In this document: positions 18,009 to 26,241 of the stretch, piece by piece
How the letters are laid out: every line of letters begins with the position of its first letter
Position numbering within the stretch: the stretch's first letter is position 1
Origin: Candidatus Cybelea sp.
Lineage (GTDB): Bacteria > Vulcanimicrobiota > Vulcanimicrobiia > Vulcanimicrobiales > Vulcanimicrobiaceae
Assembly (NCBI GenBank): GCA_036489315.1
Contig: DASXFZ010000023.1
Location: 1-64,000 of the forward strand
Reading direction: 5' to 3'
Length of the DNA: 64,000 bases
Program-made: the position numbers and the translations under genes
The notes under the pieces: generated by a model
What the model saw: only the letters and a program-made list of their open reading frames with translations
Databases searched by the model: none
What the model was told of the DNA's origin: nothing

Positions 18009-19226
18009 GTGACGGAGCGCATGAAGCACGAGACCCTTTGCGGGCTCGATATCGGTACGACCAAGACCTGTATGGTCGTCGCGACGGCCGGCCCGACGGG
18101 CCTCGAAATCGTCGGCTTCGGTGAGGCTCCGACCCTGGGAATGCGCAAAGGGGTCGTCGTCGATTTGGACGAGACAATCAAGTCGATCGAGGCCGCGACG
18201 GAGAGGGCCGAACGGATGGCCGGGGTGCACTTCAACGAAACGCTCGTCGGCATCACCGGCGAGCACATTCGCAGCACGAATAACCGTGCCGTCGTCGCGG
18301 TCTCCAGCGAGGATCGCGAGGTAACCTCGGGGGACGTGCGGCGCGTCATCGACGCGAGCAAGATCATCAATCTTCCCAGCGACCGGCAGATCATCCACGC
18401 GCTGCCCCGGTATTTTACCGTGGACGGCCAGGAGGGCGTCAGCGACCCGATCGGGATGTCCGGCGGGCGCCTCGAGGTAGACACGCACATCGTAACCGGC
18501 AGCACCAGCTTCATCACCAACGTGCTGAAGTGCGTCGAGCGAGCCGGGCTTGAAACCAGCGGCGTCGTTTTCGAGCCCCTGGCGAGTTCGGCGGCGACGC
18601 TGCTCGCCGAAGAGAAGCAGGTTGGAGTCGTCATGCTCGACATCGGCGGCGGCACGACCGACATCGCCGTCTATTCGCTGGGCAGCGCGATTTATACGGC
18701 GACGATTCCGGTCGGCGGAAACATCCTGACCAGCGATATCTCCTTGGGCTTGAAGACGACGCTGTCGGAGGCCGAAGACGTGAAGAAACGCCATGGCGCC
18801 AGCGAGCGAGGCGAGCCCTTCTCCGTGCGCACCCTGGACGGTCGGGCTAAAAGAGAGCACTCGACCGCCGAGCTGCGCCAGATCGTCGTGCCGCGAGTTT
18901 TGGAGACGCTGCGCATGGCCCGCCAGAAGATCGTCGAAAACGTGCCGCGCGACCTCGTGCTCGGAGAGGTCGTGCTGACGGGCGGCGGCGCGTTGCTGCC
19001 CGGCATCGAACCGATCGCCGAGGAAGTCTTCAATCTGCCGATTCGGGTGGGAACGGCGAACTCGATCGGCGGATTGACCGATGCGATGGCCTCGCCGCAG
19101 TATGCGACGGCCCTCGGACTCGTCGTCTTCGGCGCAAATGGCCACGGCGAAGATGCGGTCCACGGAAGGCGGCGTAACGGCATCGGAGGGCGAATCCAGC
19201 GCTGGCTCGCAGATCTATGGACCTAG
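18009..19226 (+). CDS. ftsA: Cell division protein FtsA
   Basis: This actin-like ATPase tethers FtsZ to the membrane. The 405-aa protein has the phosphate-1 motif CGLDIGTTKT, the SHS2 (1C) domain around VGITGEHI, phosphate-2 LDIGGGTTDIAVY and the adenosine motif LTGGGALLPGI. The C-terminus (GGRIQRWLADLW) is a typical membrane-targeting amphipathic helix. GTG at 18009 and ATG at 18021 are both possible starts and neither has an ideal ribosome binding site. It overlaps ftsZ by 10 nt. Confidence 0.95.
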   Translation: MTERMKHETLCGLDIGTTKTCMVVATAGPTGLEIVGFGEAPTLGMRKGVVVDLDETIKSIEAATERAERMAGVHFNETLVGITGEHIRSTNNRAVVAVSSEDREVTSGDVRRVIDASKIINLPSDRQIIHALPRYFTVDGQEGVSDPIGMSGGRLEVDTHIVTGSTSFITNVLKCVERAGLETSGVVFEPLASSAATLLAEEKQVGVVMLDIGGGTTDIAVYSLGSAIYTATIPVGGNILTSDISLGLKTTLSEAEDVKKRHGASERGEPFSVRTLDGRAKREHSTAELRQIVVPRVLETLRMARQKIVENVPRDLVLGEVVLTGGGALLPGIEPIAEEVFNLPIRVGTANSIGGLTDAMASPQYATALGLVVFGANGHGEDAVHGRRRNGIGGRIQRWLADLWT

Positions 19227-20359
19227 AGAGACCCGATCCCTCGCTCCCTAACCTTTTTTCGACGGAGGAACCGCAAGAGATGACCGACGTACGACGTTCC
19301 GTTCAAGAGCCGGTGCATGCAGCGACGATCAAGGTGATCGGAATCGGCGGCGGCGGTTGCAATGCCGTCAACCGCATGGTGGCGGCCGGCCTGGCCGGCG
19401 TCGACTTTTTTGCGGTGAACTCCGACGTGCAGGCGCTGCGCGGCGCGCTGACCGAGAACCGCGTTCACATCGGCGGAAGCCAGACGCGAGGCCTTGGTGC
19501 GGGAGCGAATCCCACGCTCGGGCGCGAGGCGGCGGAGACTTCGCGCGAAGACCTAGCGATGATCCTCGACGGTGCCGATCTCGTCTTTCTGACGGCCGGC
19601 ATGGGCGGCGGCACCGGTACCGGCGCGGCGCCCGTGATCGCCGAGATCGCGCGCGAGTCCGGCGCGTTGACGATCGCCGTGGTTACGAAGCCCTTCGCTT
19701 TCGAAGGGAAGAAGCGCATGCAGGTCGCCGAGAACGGCATCGCCGAGCTGGAGAGCAAGGTCGACACGCTGATCACGATTCCTAACGAGCGCATCCTGCA
19801 AATCATCGAGAAGAAGACGCCGCTGAACGAGGCGTTTTCGTTCGCCGACGACGTCTTGCGCCAGGGCATTGCCGGGATCAGCGACCTGATCACGCAGCCC
19901 GGTTTGATCAATCTCGATTTCGCCGATGTGAAGGCGATCATGAGCGACGCCGGCTCCGCGATGATGGGCATCGGCGAAGGCAGCGGCGAGCATCGTGCCG
20001 CCGACGCCGCCCAAAAAGCGATTGCATCGCCGTTGCTCGAGACGACCGTCGAGGGCGCGCAGGGCGTCATCTTCAACATCACGGGCGGTCCCGACATGGC
20101 GATGTACGAGGTCAACGAGGCCGCGGAAATGATCAGCCGCGCCGTCGACCCCGACGCCGCGATCATCTTCGGTGCATCGGTCGATCCGGCGATGACTGGG
20201 CGCGTTCGCGTCACCGTACTGGCCGCGGGATTCGGCGCTCGGCGCGGCTACCGCGGCGCCCAGAGCGGCTACGCCTTCGAGCCGAATAAACTGGAGGCGG
20301 TCTCGCCGGTAACGATGGACGACATCGACGTCCCGGCGTTCCTGCGCTATCGCGGCTAG
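19217..20359 (+). CDS. ftsZ: Cell division protein FtsZ
   Basis: The tubulin-like GTPase forms the Z ring. The 380-aa protein has the GTP-binding loop GIGGGGCNAVNRM, the tubulin signature GGGTGTGAAP, the T7-loop region NLDFADVK, and a C-terminal partner peptide DDIDVPAFLRYRG that binds FtsA. The ATG at 19217 lies inside ftsA. A second ATG at 19280 with GGAGG upstream is an alternative that would drop 21 poorly conserved residues. The linker between core and tail is very short. Confidence 0.97.
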   Translation: MDLERPDPSLPNLFSTEEPQEMTDVRRSVQEPVHAATIKVIGIGGGGCNAVNRMVAAGLAGVDFFAVNSDVQALRGALTENRVHIGGSQTRGLGAGANPTLGREAAETSREDLAMILDGADLVFLTAGMGGGTGTGAAPVIAEIARESGALTIAVVTKPFAFEGKKRMQVAENGIAELESKVDTLITIPNERILQIIEKKTPLNEAFSFADDVLRQGIAGISDLITQPGLINLDFADVKAIMSDAGSAMMGIGEGSGEHRAADAAQKAIASPLLETTVEGAQGVIFNITGGPDMAMYEVNEAAEMISRAVDPDAAIIFGASVDPAMTGRVRVTVLAAGFGARRGYRGAQSGYAFEPNKLEAVSPVTMDDIDVPAFLRYRG

Positions 20360-20377
20360 ACTTTCGGCAGGGTCCTA

Positions 20378-22540
20378 GTGGCCTATAGTGCGCGCGTTTT
20401 GCTGGACTCCGTCAGCCCGGTCGGCGTCCGGCTGACGACGCTCGAGGTAACGTTCCCGCGCTTCGTTCTCGCCGAGTTTAATACGCACCGTAGCTTTTGC
20501 CTCGACGCGGAGACGAAGCTCTACTTCGACTTACCTTCGAAGCGGAAGGGCAAGACGCGGCGGTTCGCGATGACGATCGCGGAGCTTTTTGAGAAGTGGC
20601 ACCACGGTGCCACGCCGCGAGCAAATCGTGGAAAAGTAAAAAGCGCCTCGAAAATCGATCCGGATCGCGCCTATACGGCCGAAGAGTTAGCGCACCTCGC
20701 TGGATACGCCGGCTACTCGGGGATCGATCTGCTGACCCGCCGCGTGGGAATACCGCGAATCCTCCGCCACGGAGAGCGATATCGCGTACGCGGGGCCGAC
20801 TTCATCGCCTGGCATAAGGCCGCTGGCCTCAATCGTCAACCGCTGCGGTGGCGCGTTGCCGCGATGAAGCTGCGTTCCTGCAACGAGGAGAGTGGTGAGA
20901 TCTATCATACGTCGATTCGCGACGTCGTATTCTCCGGCCACAAGCCGGTCTTCCGAGTTACACTGACAAACGGCCAGAAGATCCTTTCGACCATGGACCA
21001 CCAATTTCTGACCCGCTCGGGCTGGCAGCGCTTGGAAGATGCCGTCGGGCTGCGGTTGAGTCCAGGCAACGTAGCGAGTTGGAAAAATACTCCTGAGTTT
21101 GCAGTGAATGGGATTGCCGCATACAGGGATGCGCAATGGCTGGCCGGCCTTCGCGACGCAGGATTGTCGGCGGTGCAGATCGCGGCATACGCGGGCGTTA
21201 CGCTGGATCAGATCAAGTACCAGTTTCGCAAGCATGGGTTACGGAGCACGAATCCAGAGGCAGTATGGCATCTGTCGCACGTCGAGGAGCCCTGGAATAA
21301 GGGCCGGCGTTACTCGAACCTTACGACGCGTGGCCGTCCCAGCAAGGCGCGCGTCCGGAGAGGGTCCGAGTCCCATCTTTGGCGTGGGGGCATCACACCA
21401 CAGCGCAAGTTGATTGGTGCGTGGACGGTCCAGCACGCCTTCTCTACGCACCGTGCCAATGGCTTCAAATGCGTTTTGTGCTCTTCTACCCGAGAGCTGC
21501 ACGCGCATTACGTCGATCCTGTAGCGCATAATGCAGAGCGCGCAGTCGACCCCACGAACCTGACGAGCCTCTGCAAGGCGTGCCACCGAGACTTGCATCG
21601 CCGGAACCTCGAGCTGTTATTGCTGGATCACGTTCAGAAAGGTGAATCGTTCGCATCGTTTTGGGACACCGTGGGCGGCCTTTCTCTACGAAAGCCCTGG
21701 GCTGCGCGGCCAAAATGGGCGATGGTCAGGCACTTCGTTGCGCTGGCTTGCGTTGAATACGTCGGCGTGCGCGCCACGTACGACCTCGAAGTCGAAGGGC
21801 CGTATCACAACTTCATTGCAGACGGATTTGTCGTTCATAATTCACGAAATTCGGCGAGTTCTCGTGCCGTGCCGACGGCAAAATTGATCGAACGCGTTGA
21901 GAGCGAGCCGGCCGTCCCGCTCGAATGGGGACGCAACAAAGCCGGGATGTCCGCCAGTGAGGTGCTCCGGGGCGACGAAGCAGAGCAGGCGCGGCGCGTT
22001 TGGCTTTCGGCTCGAGATGCCGCGGTAGTACATGCCCGCGCACTGCTCGACTTGCACGTGCACAAGCAGGAGCTGAATCGGCTGCTCGAGCCGTTCTTGT
22101 GGCACACGGTGATCGTTACGGCCACGGAATGGGAAAACTTCTTCGAACTACGTTGTGCGCCCAACGCTCAGCCGGAGATCCGTGCGGCGGCGCTGGCGAT
22201 GCGCGCGGCGATCGCAGCCAGCACGCCGACGCTGCTCGAATATGAGGCTTGGCACACGCCCTTGCTTCAACACGACGAGTACGAGCTCGATATTGAAACG
22301 CGATTGCGGATCTCCGCCGCTCGATGTGCGCGCGTCTCGTATCTTACGCACGAAGGCAGGCGTGAGATCGAAAAGGACCTTGACCTCTACGAGCGACTCA
22401 AGGTAGACCGGCACTTGAGTCCGTTCGAGCACGTCGCGACGCCCGCGCCCGATGACGCCTTCTATGCAAACTTTCGCGGCTGGGTTCAGATGCGCCGGGA
22501 GATCGAAGCAGAGGTCCCCTCTCCGGCTGGACCCGGCTGA
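20378..22540 (+). CDS. thyX: FAD-dependent thymidylate synthase, permuted motif order, interrupted by an intein
   Basis: ThyX makes dTMP from dUMP with FAD and methylene-tetrahydrofolate. The 720-aa precursor consists of N-extein 1-40, intein 41-488 and C-extein 489-720. The spliced enzyme has 272 aa. Joining the exteins restores the signature THRSFSRNSASSR, comparable to RHRxxSxNxxSxR, with the first Arg replaced by Thr. After it comes the WENFFELR region (585-592), and last ARVSYL (about 651-656) and SPFEH (681-685). Ordinary ThyX begins with RVSF...PFEH, so the order here is circularly permuted. The GTG start is 18 nt after ftsZ. The 3' end overlaps a convergent gene by 55 nt. Confidence 0.88.
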   Translation: MAYSARVLLDSVSPVGVRLTTLEVTFPRFVLAEFNTHRSFCLDAETKLYFDLPSKRKGKTRRFAMTIAELFEKWHHGATPRANRGKVKSASKIDPDRAYTAEELAHLAGYAGYSGIDLLTRRVGIPRILRHGERYRVRGADFIAWHKAAGLNRQPLRWRVAAMKLRSCNEESGEIYHTSIRDVVFSGHKPVFRVTLTNGQKILSTMDHQFLTRSGWQRLEDAVGLRLSPGNVASWKNTPEFAVNGIAAYRDAQWLAGLRDAGLSAVQIAAYAGVTLDQIKYQFRKHGLRSTNPEAVWHLSHVEEPWNKGRRYSNLTTRGRPSKARVRRGSESHLWRGGITPQRKLIGAWTVQHAFSTHRANGFKCVLCSSTRELHAHYVDPVAHNAERAVDPTNLTSLCKACHRDLHRRNLELLLLDHVQKGESFASFWDTVGGLSLRKPWAARPKWAMVRHFVALACVEYVGVRATYDLEVEGPYHNFIADGFVVHNSRNSASSRAVPTAKLIERVESEPAVPLEWGRNKAGMSASEVLRGDEAEQARRVWLSARDAAVVHARALLDLHVHKQELNRLLEPFLWHTVIVTATEWENFFELRCAPNAQPEIRAAALAMRAAIAASTPTLLEYEAWHTPLLQHDEYELDIETRLRISAARCARVSYLTHEGRREIEKDLDLYERLKVDRHLSPFEHVATPAPDDAFYANFRGWVQMRREIEAEVPSPAGPG
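20498..21841 (+). mobile_element. Intein with HNH homing endonuclease inside thyX
   Basis: The 448-residue insert begins with Cys (CLDAETKLYF, block A) and ends GFVVHN followed by Ser, the block G pattern of a class 1 intein. Block B is in ILSTMDHQFL (T-x-x-H) and block F in the TYDLEVEGPYHNF segment. An HNH nuclease motif lies at precursor residues 365-403 (C365, C368, H375, H377, C399, C402, H403). Two helix-turn-helix-like stretches (about 98-150 and 250-290) may bind DNA. The insertion point is between F40 and S489, inside the ThyX signature. Confidence 0.92.
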
Positions 22541-23934
22541 CTGGCGGCGGCGGCCGCGACGATCGCCGCGATCAACGCGGCCCACACCGGAACCTTGATG
22601 GCGAACCAGGCAACGTCCGGCGTGCTGCGTTGGGCGGTGTACGCTTGCCACGCGCGCTGGACAAGATCTCCAGGCGCAATAACGGGCAGCGAAGAGCCCG
22701 ACGGTACGGGCAGCTGCGGCGGGTGCAGTTCGAAGCCATAGAGTACCGCTCCAATCGCAACGAAGATGGGAACGGCAATCCGCATCTCGACGCGCATGCG
22801 CCAAAGCGTCAGCGCACAGACGAAGAGGCTTGCCGCAAAGAGCTGCTTCGTCCCCCAGGCCGCGAGCCAGGGAACGGCGACGACGCAAAGCGCGGCGATC
22901 GAGATCGTGCGCGGCCAGCCGCGCGTTTTCATCGACAGAATCGCGAGCGCGGGGAGTGCAAAGCAGAGCTCTTCTTGGTGTACGAACGAACCCCCGGCGA
23001 CCGCGCAGAGCGCCGGCAAAAAGACCAAGAGCTCGCGCCGCTTCAAACGGCTTGCGGTCGCCGATCCGAGCCAAAGGCCGGCTCCGAGCAGCACGAGATA
23101 CGAGAGCGTCCCCGCGATGCGGGCGACGTCATCGGATGCGCCGAGCCGCGCCGCTGCGTACGTGAAGCTGTACTGAAAGGGAAAGTGCGTTTCCGAGGCT
23201 GCGTGCGCGGGGATGACCCGCGTTAGATACGTAATGGTGCCGTGCGGGCCGGAGGCGGCCACGGCAACGCAGGCAAGAAGCACGAGTGCTCCCAGCAGCG
23301 TCGAGCGTGCTTTCGGCACGAAGGCCAGGGCCGCGACGGCCACCGGCAAACCCAGCGTCGGTTCGATCGCGGTGAGCGCCGCAAAGAGCCCGCCCCACGC
23401 GTCGCGCCCGCGCGCCAACGAAAGACCGCACGCAACGAGCGCGAGCAGCGCAAACGGCACGATCTGACCGGTGCGCAGCGATGCGTACAGCGTCGAAAGC
23501 AGCAGCACTGCCGCCGCGACGCTCCAGGGAATCCCGAGCGCGGCAAGCCCGAACGCCGCAGCCGCCACCGCCGCAACGATCGCGATGCCCTGCACGAAGC
23601 GCGCGCCAGAGAATGGCAGCCGCGCCAGCAGCATGTAGGGCGGAAAATCAAAGGCAGGCTGAGGGGCTGGAATCGCCAGTGCCGGGTTGGCCGCGAAGAG
23701 CCGTCCGCGGAAGGAAGAGCCTGCGTTGACGCGGTGCTCGCAGGTCCGCAACGGTTCGTACACATACGGATCGCCTCCGCGATCGAGCACCCAGCCGGCA
23801 CAATAAAAGTCCGGGAAGTCGTCCATCGTGCGCCACGGCAGTCCTTCGCCGAGCCGCGCAAAATCGCGCAGCGCTAAGAGCCCAAGCACGAGCACGAGCA
23901 ATGCGGGAAGGAGCGTGCGCGCGGAAGGCTTCAC
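22486..23934 (-). CDS. Multi-pass membrane protein, GT87 (DUF2029)-like glycosyltransferase, copy 2
   Basis: The 482-aa protein has about ten or more hydrophobic helices and no soluble domain. The first loop has DFPDFYCAG and DPYVYEPLRTCEH, like the acidic loop of GT87/GT-C mannosyltransferases that use polyprenyl-phosphate sugars. The GTG at 23934 overlaps the stop of the upstream paralogue (GTGA). Positional identity with that neighbour is clear, so the pair arose by tandem duplication. Substrate is unknown. The 3' end overlaps thyX. Confidence 0.72.
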   Translation of the reverse strand: MKPSARTLLPALLVLVLGLLALRDFARLGEGLPWRTMDDFPDFYCAGWVLDRGGDPYVYEPLRTCEHRVNAGSSFRGRLFAANPALAIPAPQPAFDFPPYMLLARLPFSGARFVQGIAIVAAVAAAAFGLAALGIPWSVAAAVLLLSTLYASLRTGQIVPFALLALVACGLSLARGRDAWGGLFAALTAIEPTLGLPVAVAALAFVPKARSTLLGALVLLACVAVAASGPHGTITYLTRVIPAHAASETHFPFQYSFTYAAARLGASDDVARIAGTLSYLVLLGAGLWLGSATASRLKRRELLVFLPALCAVAGGSFVHQEELCFALPALAILSMKTRGWPRTISIAALCVVAVPWLAAWGTKQLFAASLFVCALTLWRMRVEMRIAVPIFVAIGAVLYGFELHPPQLPVPSGSSLPVIAPGDLVQRAWQAYTAQRSTPDVAWFAIKVPVWAALIAAIVAAAAASQPGPAGEGTSASISRRI

Positions 23935-25355
23935 GTTTGCGAAGGAGGCGCGAGCGCCGCGTTCCATGCGACGCCCACGAGCGCGAGGAGCGCCGCCCAC
24001 GTGGGGATTTTGATAAGGAACCATTCCGGCGCGGAGCTGCCGATCGCGCCGACGTACGCCGCCCACGCGGTTTGCGCGAAGTCGGTGGGTGAAAACGTTG
24101 CGGCGGCGGCTGTGCTCGGAAATGCGGGGGGCGGATTGAGTTCGAAACCATAAACGACGAGTGCGACCGCGACGAACGCGAGTGCGGCGGAAAGCGGAGC
24201 GGTCTTCAACCGGAGCAGCAGCGCCGCGACGACGAAGAGCGTTGCGAGGAGCAGCTTCTTGCCGATCCATACCGCAATCCAGGGAACGGCGAGCAGCGTG
24301 ACGGCAAGCGACGCGACGAGCCTCGCCCCTCCGCGCACGGCTACCGCCAAAACCAAGGCGGCCGGTATGGCGATCGCAACGTCGATCATATGCACGTACG
24401 TTCCGCCGACGATGCCGCAGGCGGCGGGTAGATAGGCGATGAGTTCGCGGCGCTTGAGCGATTTGGCAACCCGGGCGCCGAGCCAGACTCCGGCTGCGAG
24501 CATCGCGACGTAGGAGATTTGACCCACGATGAGCGCCGGCGCTGCCGGTGTGCCCGCGCGCGACAGGAGATAGGTCAGGCTGTATTGGTAGACGTAGCTC
24601 GTCTCCGCCGCGGCTTGTGCGGGCAGCACCCCGAGAACGTACTCGCGGATGCCGGTGAGGCCCACCGAAAAAACACCGATTGCAAGCATGAGCAGCCCCG
24701 CGATCGCCGCGCCCGCGCGAGCGCGCGGCGCTAAGAGCAGCACTGCGACGAAAACGGGCAGTCCCAAGTGCGGTTCGATCAGCATGAGCGCCGCAAGCAC
24801 TCCGGCGAGCGTATCGCGCCCCCGCGCAAGCGCGACACCACAGAAGACGAGCGCCGCGAGGGCGAACGGAACGATTTGGCCTGCGTCGAGCAGCAGATAG
24901 CCGGCGGGAAAGAACAAGGCCAAAGCCGCGACGTCGACCGGGATGCCGAGCGCGGCCAAACCCGCGATCGACGCCACGACGGCAAGCACGATCGCGATCG
25001 CGGCCAGCGTGCGGGCGCGTTCGAAGCTCAGTCGGCTCAGCGCCGCAAGAGCCGGAAAATCATAGGGCGGAAGCGGCGCCGGAACGACGCGACGTGGGTC
25101 TGCGCGATAGGCAGGCGTGCGGTTAACGGCGTGTTCGCAGCCGTGAAGCGGCTCGTAGCGATAGGGGTTCGCGTGCTGGTCGACGGCGCTCCCGGCGCAG
25201 TAGAAATCGGCAAAGTCGTAGAGCCGGTTCCAGGGCAGGGAGTCGCCGAGCCGCCCCATGTCGCGGAGCGCCGCGAAGCCGAGCAAGGCGAGCGCAGCGA
25301 TCGCGACGATCTTCCGCGCCGTCATCGATGGCGCACGCGTTCGACGGAACATCAC
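23931..25355 (-). CDS. Multi-pass membrane protein, GT87 (DUF2029)-like glycosyltransferase, copy 1
   Basis: The 474-aa paralogue has the same plan as the downstream gene: an N-terminal helix, RDMGRLGDSLPWN, an acidic DFADFYCAG loop, NPYRYEPLHGCEH, then about ten helices. Two Met codons stand at the start (25355, 25352), with a third at residue 11 also possible. A polyprenyl-linked sugar transferase role for cell-envelope glycans is inferred from the fold class. It is divergent from the sigma factor gene. Confidence 0.72.
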   Translation of the reverse strand: MMFRRTRAPSMTARKIVAIAALALLGFAALRDMGRLGDSLPWNRLYDFADFYCAGSAVDQHANPYRYEPLHGCEHAVNRTPAYRADPRRVVPAPLPPYDFPALAALSRLSFERARTLAAIAIVLAVVASIAGLAALGIPVDVAALALFFPAGYLLLDAGQIVPFALAALVFCGVALARGRDTLAGVLAALMLIEPHLGLPVFVAVLLLAPRARAGAAIAGLLMLAIGVFSVGLTGIREYVLGVLPAQAAAETSYVYQYSLTYLLSRAGTPAAPALIVGQISYVAMLAAGVWLGARVAKSLKRRELIAYLPAACGIVGGTYVHMIDVAIAIPAALVLAVAVRGGARLVASLAVTLLAVPWIAVWIGKKLLLATLFVVAALLLRLKTAPLSAALAFVAVALVVYGFELNPPPAFPSTAAAATFSPTDFAQTAWAAYVGAIGSSAPEWFLIKIPTWAALLALVGVAWNAALAPPSQT

Positions 25356-25411
25356 TAGTGCCCGCTGATGCCGGTGATGAGGACATATATGCGCGTGTCG
25401 TTGAGAGCGTA

Positions 25412-25440
25412 TTGCGCTTTGTCTTTACGTACGCTATAAC
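25412..25440 (+). promoter_or_regulatory. Probable housekeeping promoter of the sigma factor gene
   Basis: TTGCGC (25412-25417), a 17-nt spacer and TATAAC (25435-25440) resemble a sigma-70 promoter. The predicted transcription start near 25447 favours the ATG at 25503 over the in-frame TTG at 25443 as the translation start. Confidence 0.5.
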
Positions 25441-25502
25441 GATTGGCAACGGTTGCAGCCCCTGGGCGGCAGCCGCAGGGTGTGCTTCTCCAACGGGGCT
25501 TG

Positions 25503-26201
25503 ATGGGTGTGGCTCTGTCTTTTTCCAGTGCGCGACAGCCGAGCGATCGCGAGCGGCTCGTCGCGGAGTATTGGTATCTTTGCCGTCGCGGCGCGCATCG
25601 GTTTATGCGGCGCGGGCTCGATCGCGCCGCTCTCGAACAGATCGCGGCGATCGGCCTCATCAAGGCGGCCGATCGTTACGACTGCGCGCAGGCAGCCCCG
25701 TTCGAGGCGTATGCGTGGCTTCTCGTGCTCGGCGAACTGATGCACTACGTACGCGACAGCGAGCGCTTCGTGCGCGCTCCCCGCAGCACGCGGGATCTCG
25801 AACGGCGCTGGAGCGCCGCAGAACGGGAGCTATGGCCCTGCTTAGGGCGCGAGCCGACCGAGAACGACGTTGCCGCGCGGATCGGTGCGGACGCCGAGCA
25901 GGTTCGCGAGGTCCGCGCGTATCGCGCGAGCGGTCAAGTGATCTCCTTCGAGGCGATCGGCGGCTCCGAGCGACGCATCGCGCGCAGCGACATCGACGAG
26001 GTCGTGGACCGGCTTACCGTCGAGCGGATACTCGCGGCCCTTTCTCCGCTGCAGCGCCAGATCGTCCGCGCGATTCATCTCGACGGAGTAAGCGTCGTCG
26101 AGCTGGCACGTCGCTTGGGCTATTCGCGCCGGCACGTGACGCGGCTGCACCGCAGTGCGCTAGAACGCTTGAAGAGCTCGTGCCCGGCGAGCGAGGGGTG
26201 A
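25503..26201 (+). CDS. RNA polymerase sigma factor, sigma-70 family
   Basis: The 232-aa protein has region 2 (about residues 15-90, AAIGLIKAADRYD and FEAYAWLLVLGELMHYVRD), region 3 (the LGREPTENDVAARIG helix-turn-helix) and region 4 (LSPLQRQIVRAIHLDGVSVVELARRLGYSRRHVTRLHRSAL). The layout is that of SigB/SigF/FliA-type alternative factors, larger than ECF. No anti-sigma gene is adjacent; the STAS antagonist at 39.7 kb is not linked. aroC starts 40 nt later but may have its own promoter. Confidence 0.85.
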   Translation: MGVALSFSSARQPSDRERLVAEYWYLCRRGAHRFMRRGLDRAALEQIAAIGLIKAADRYDCAQAAPFEAYAWLLVLGELMHYVRDSERFVRAPRSTRDLERRWSAAERELWPCLGREPTENDVAARIGADAEQVREVRAYRASGQVISFEAIGGSERRIARSDIDEVVDRLTVERILAALSPLQRQIVRAIHLDGVSVVELARRLGYSRRHVTRLHRSALERLKSSCPASEG

Positions 26202-26241
26202 CGTGAAGTAGGGGCGCCCAGAGGCGCCGAAGGGGCGCGGG

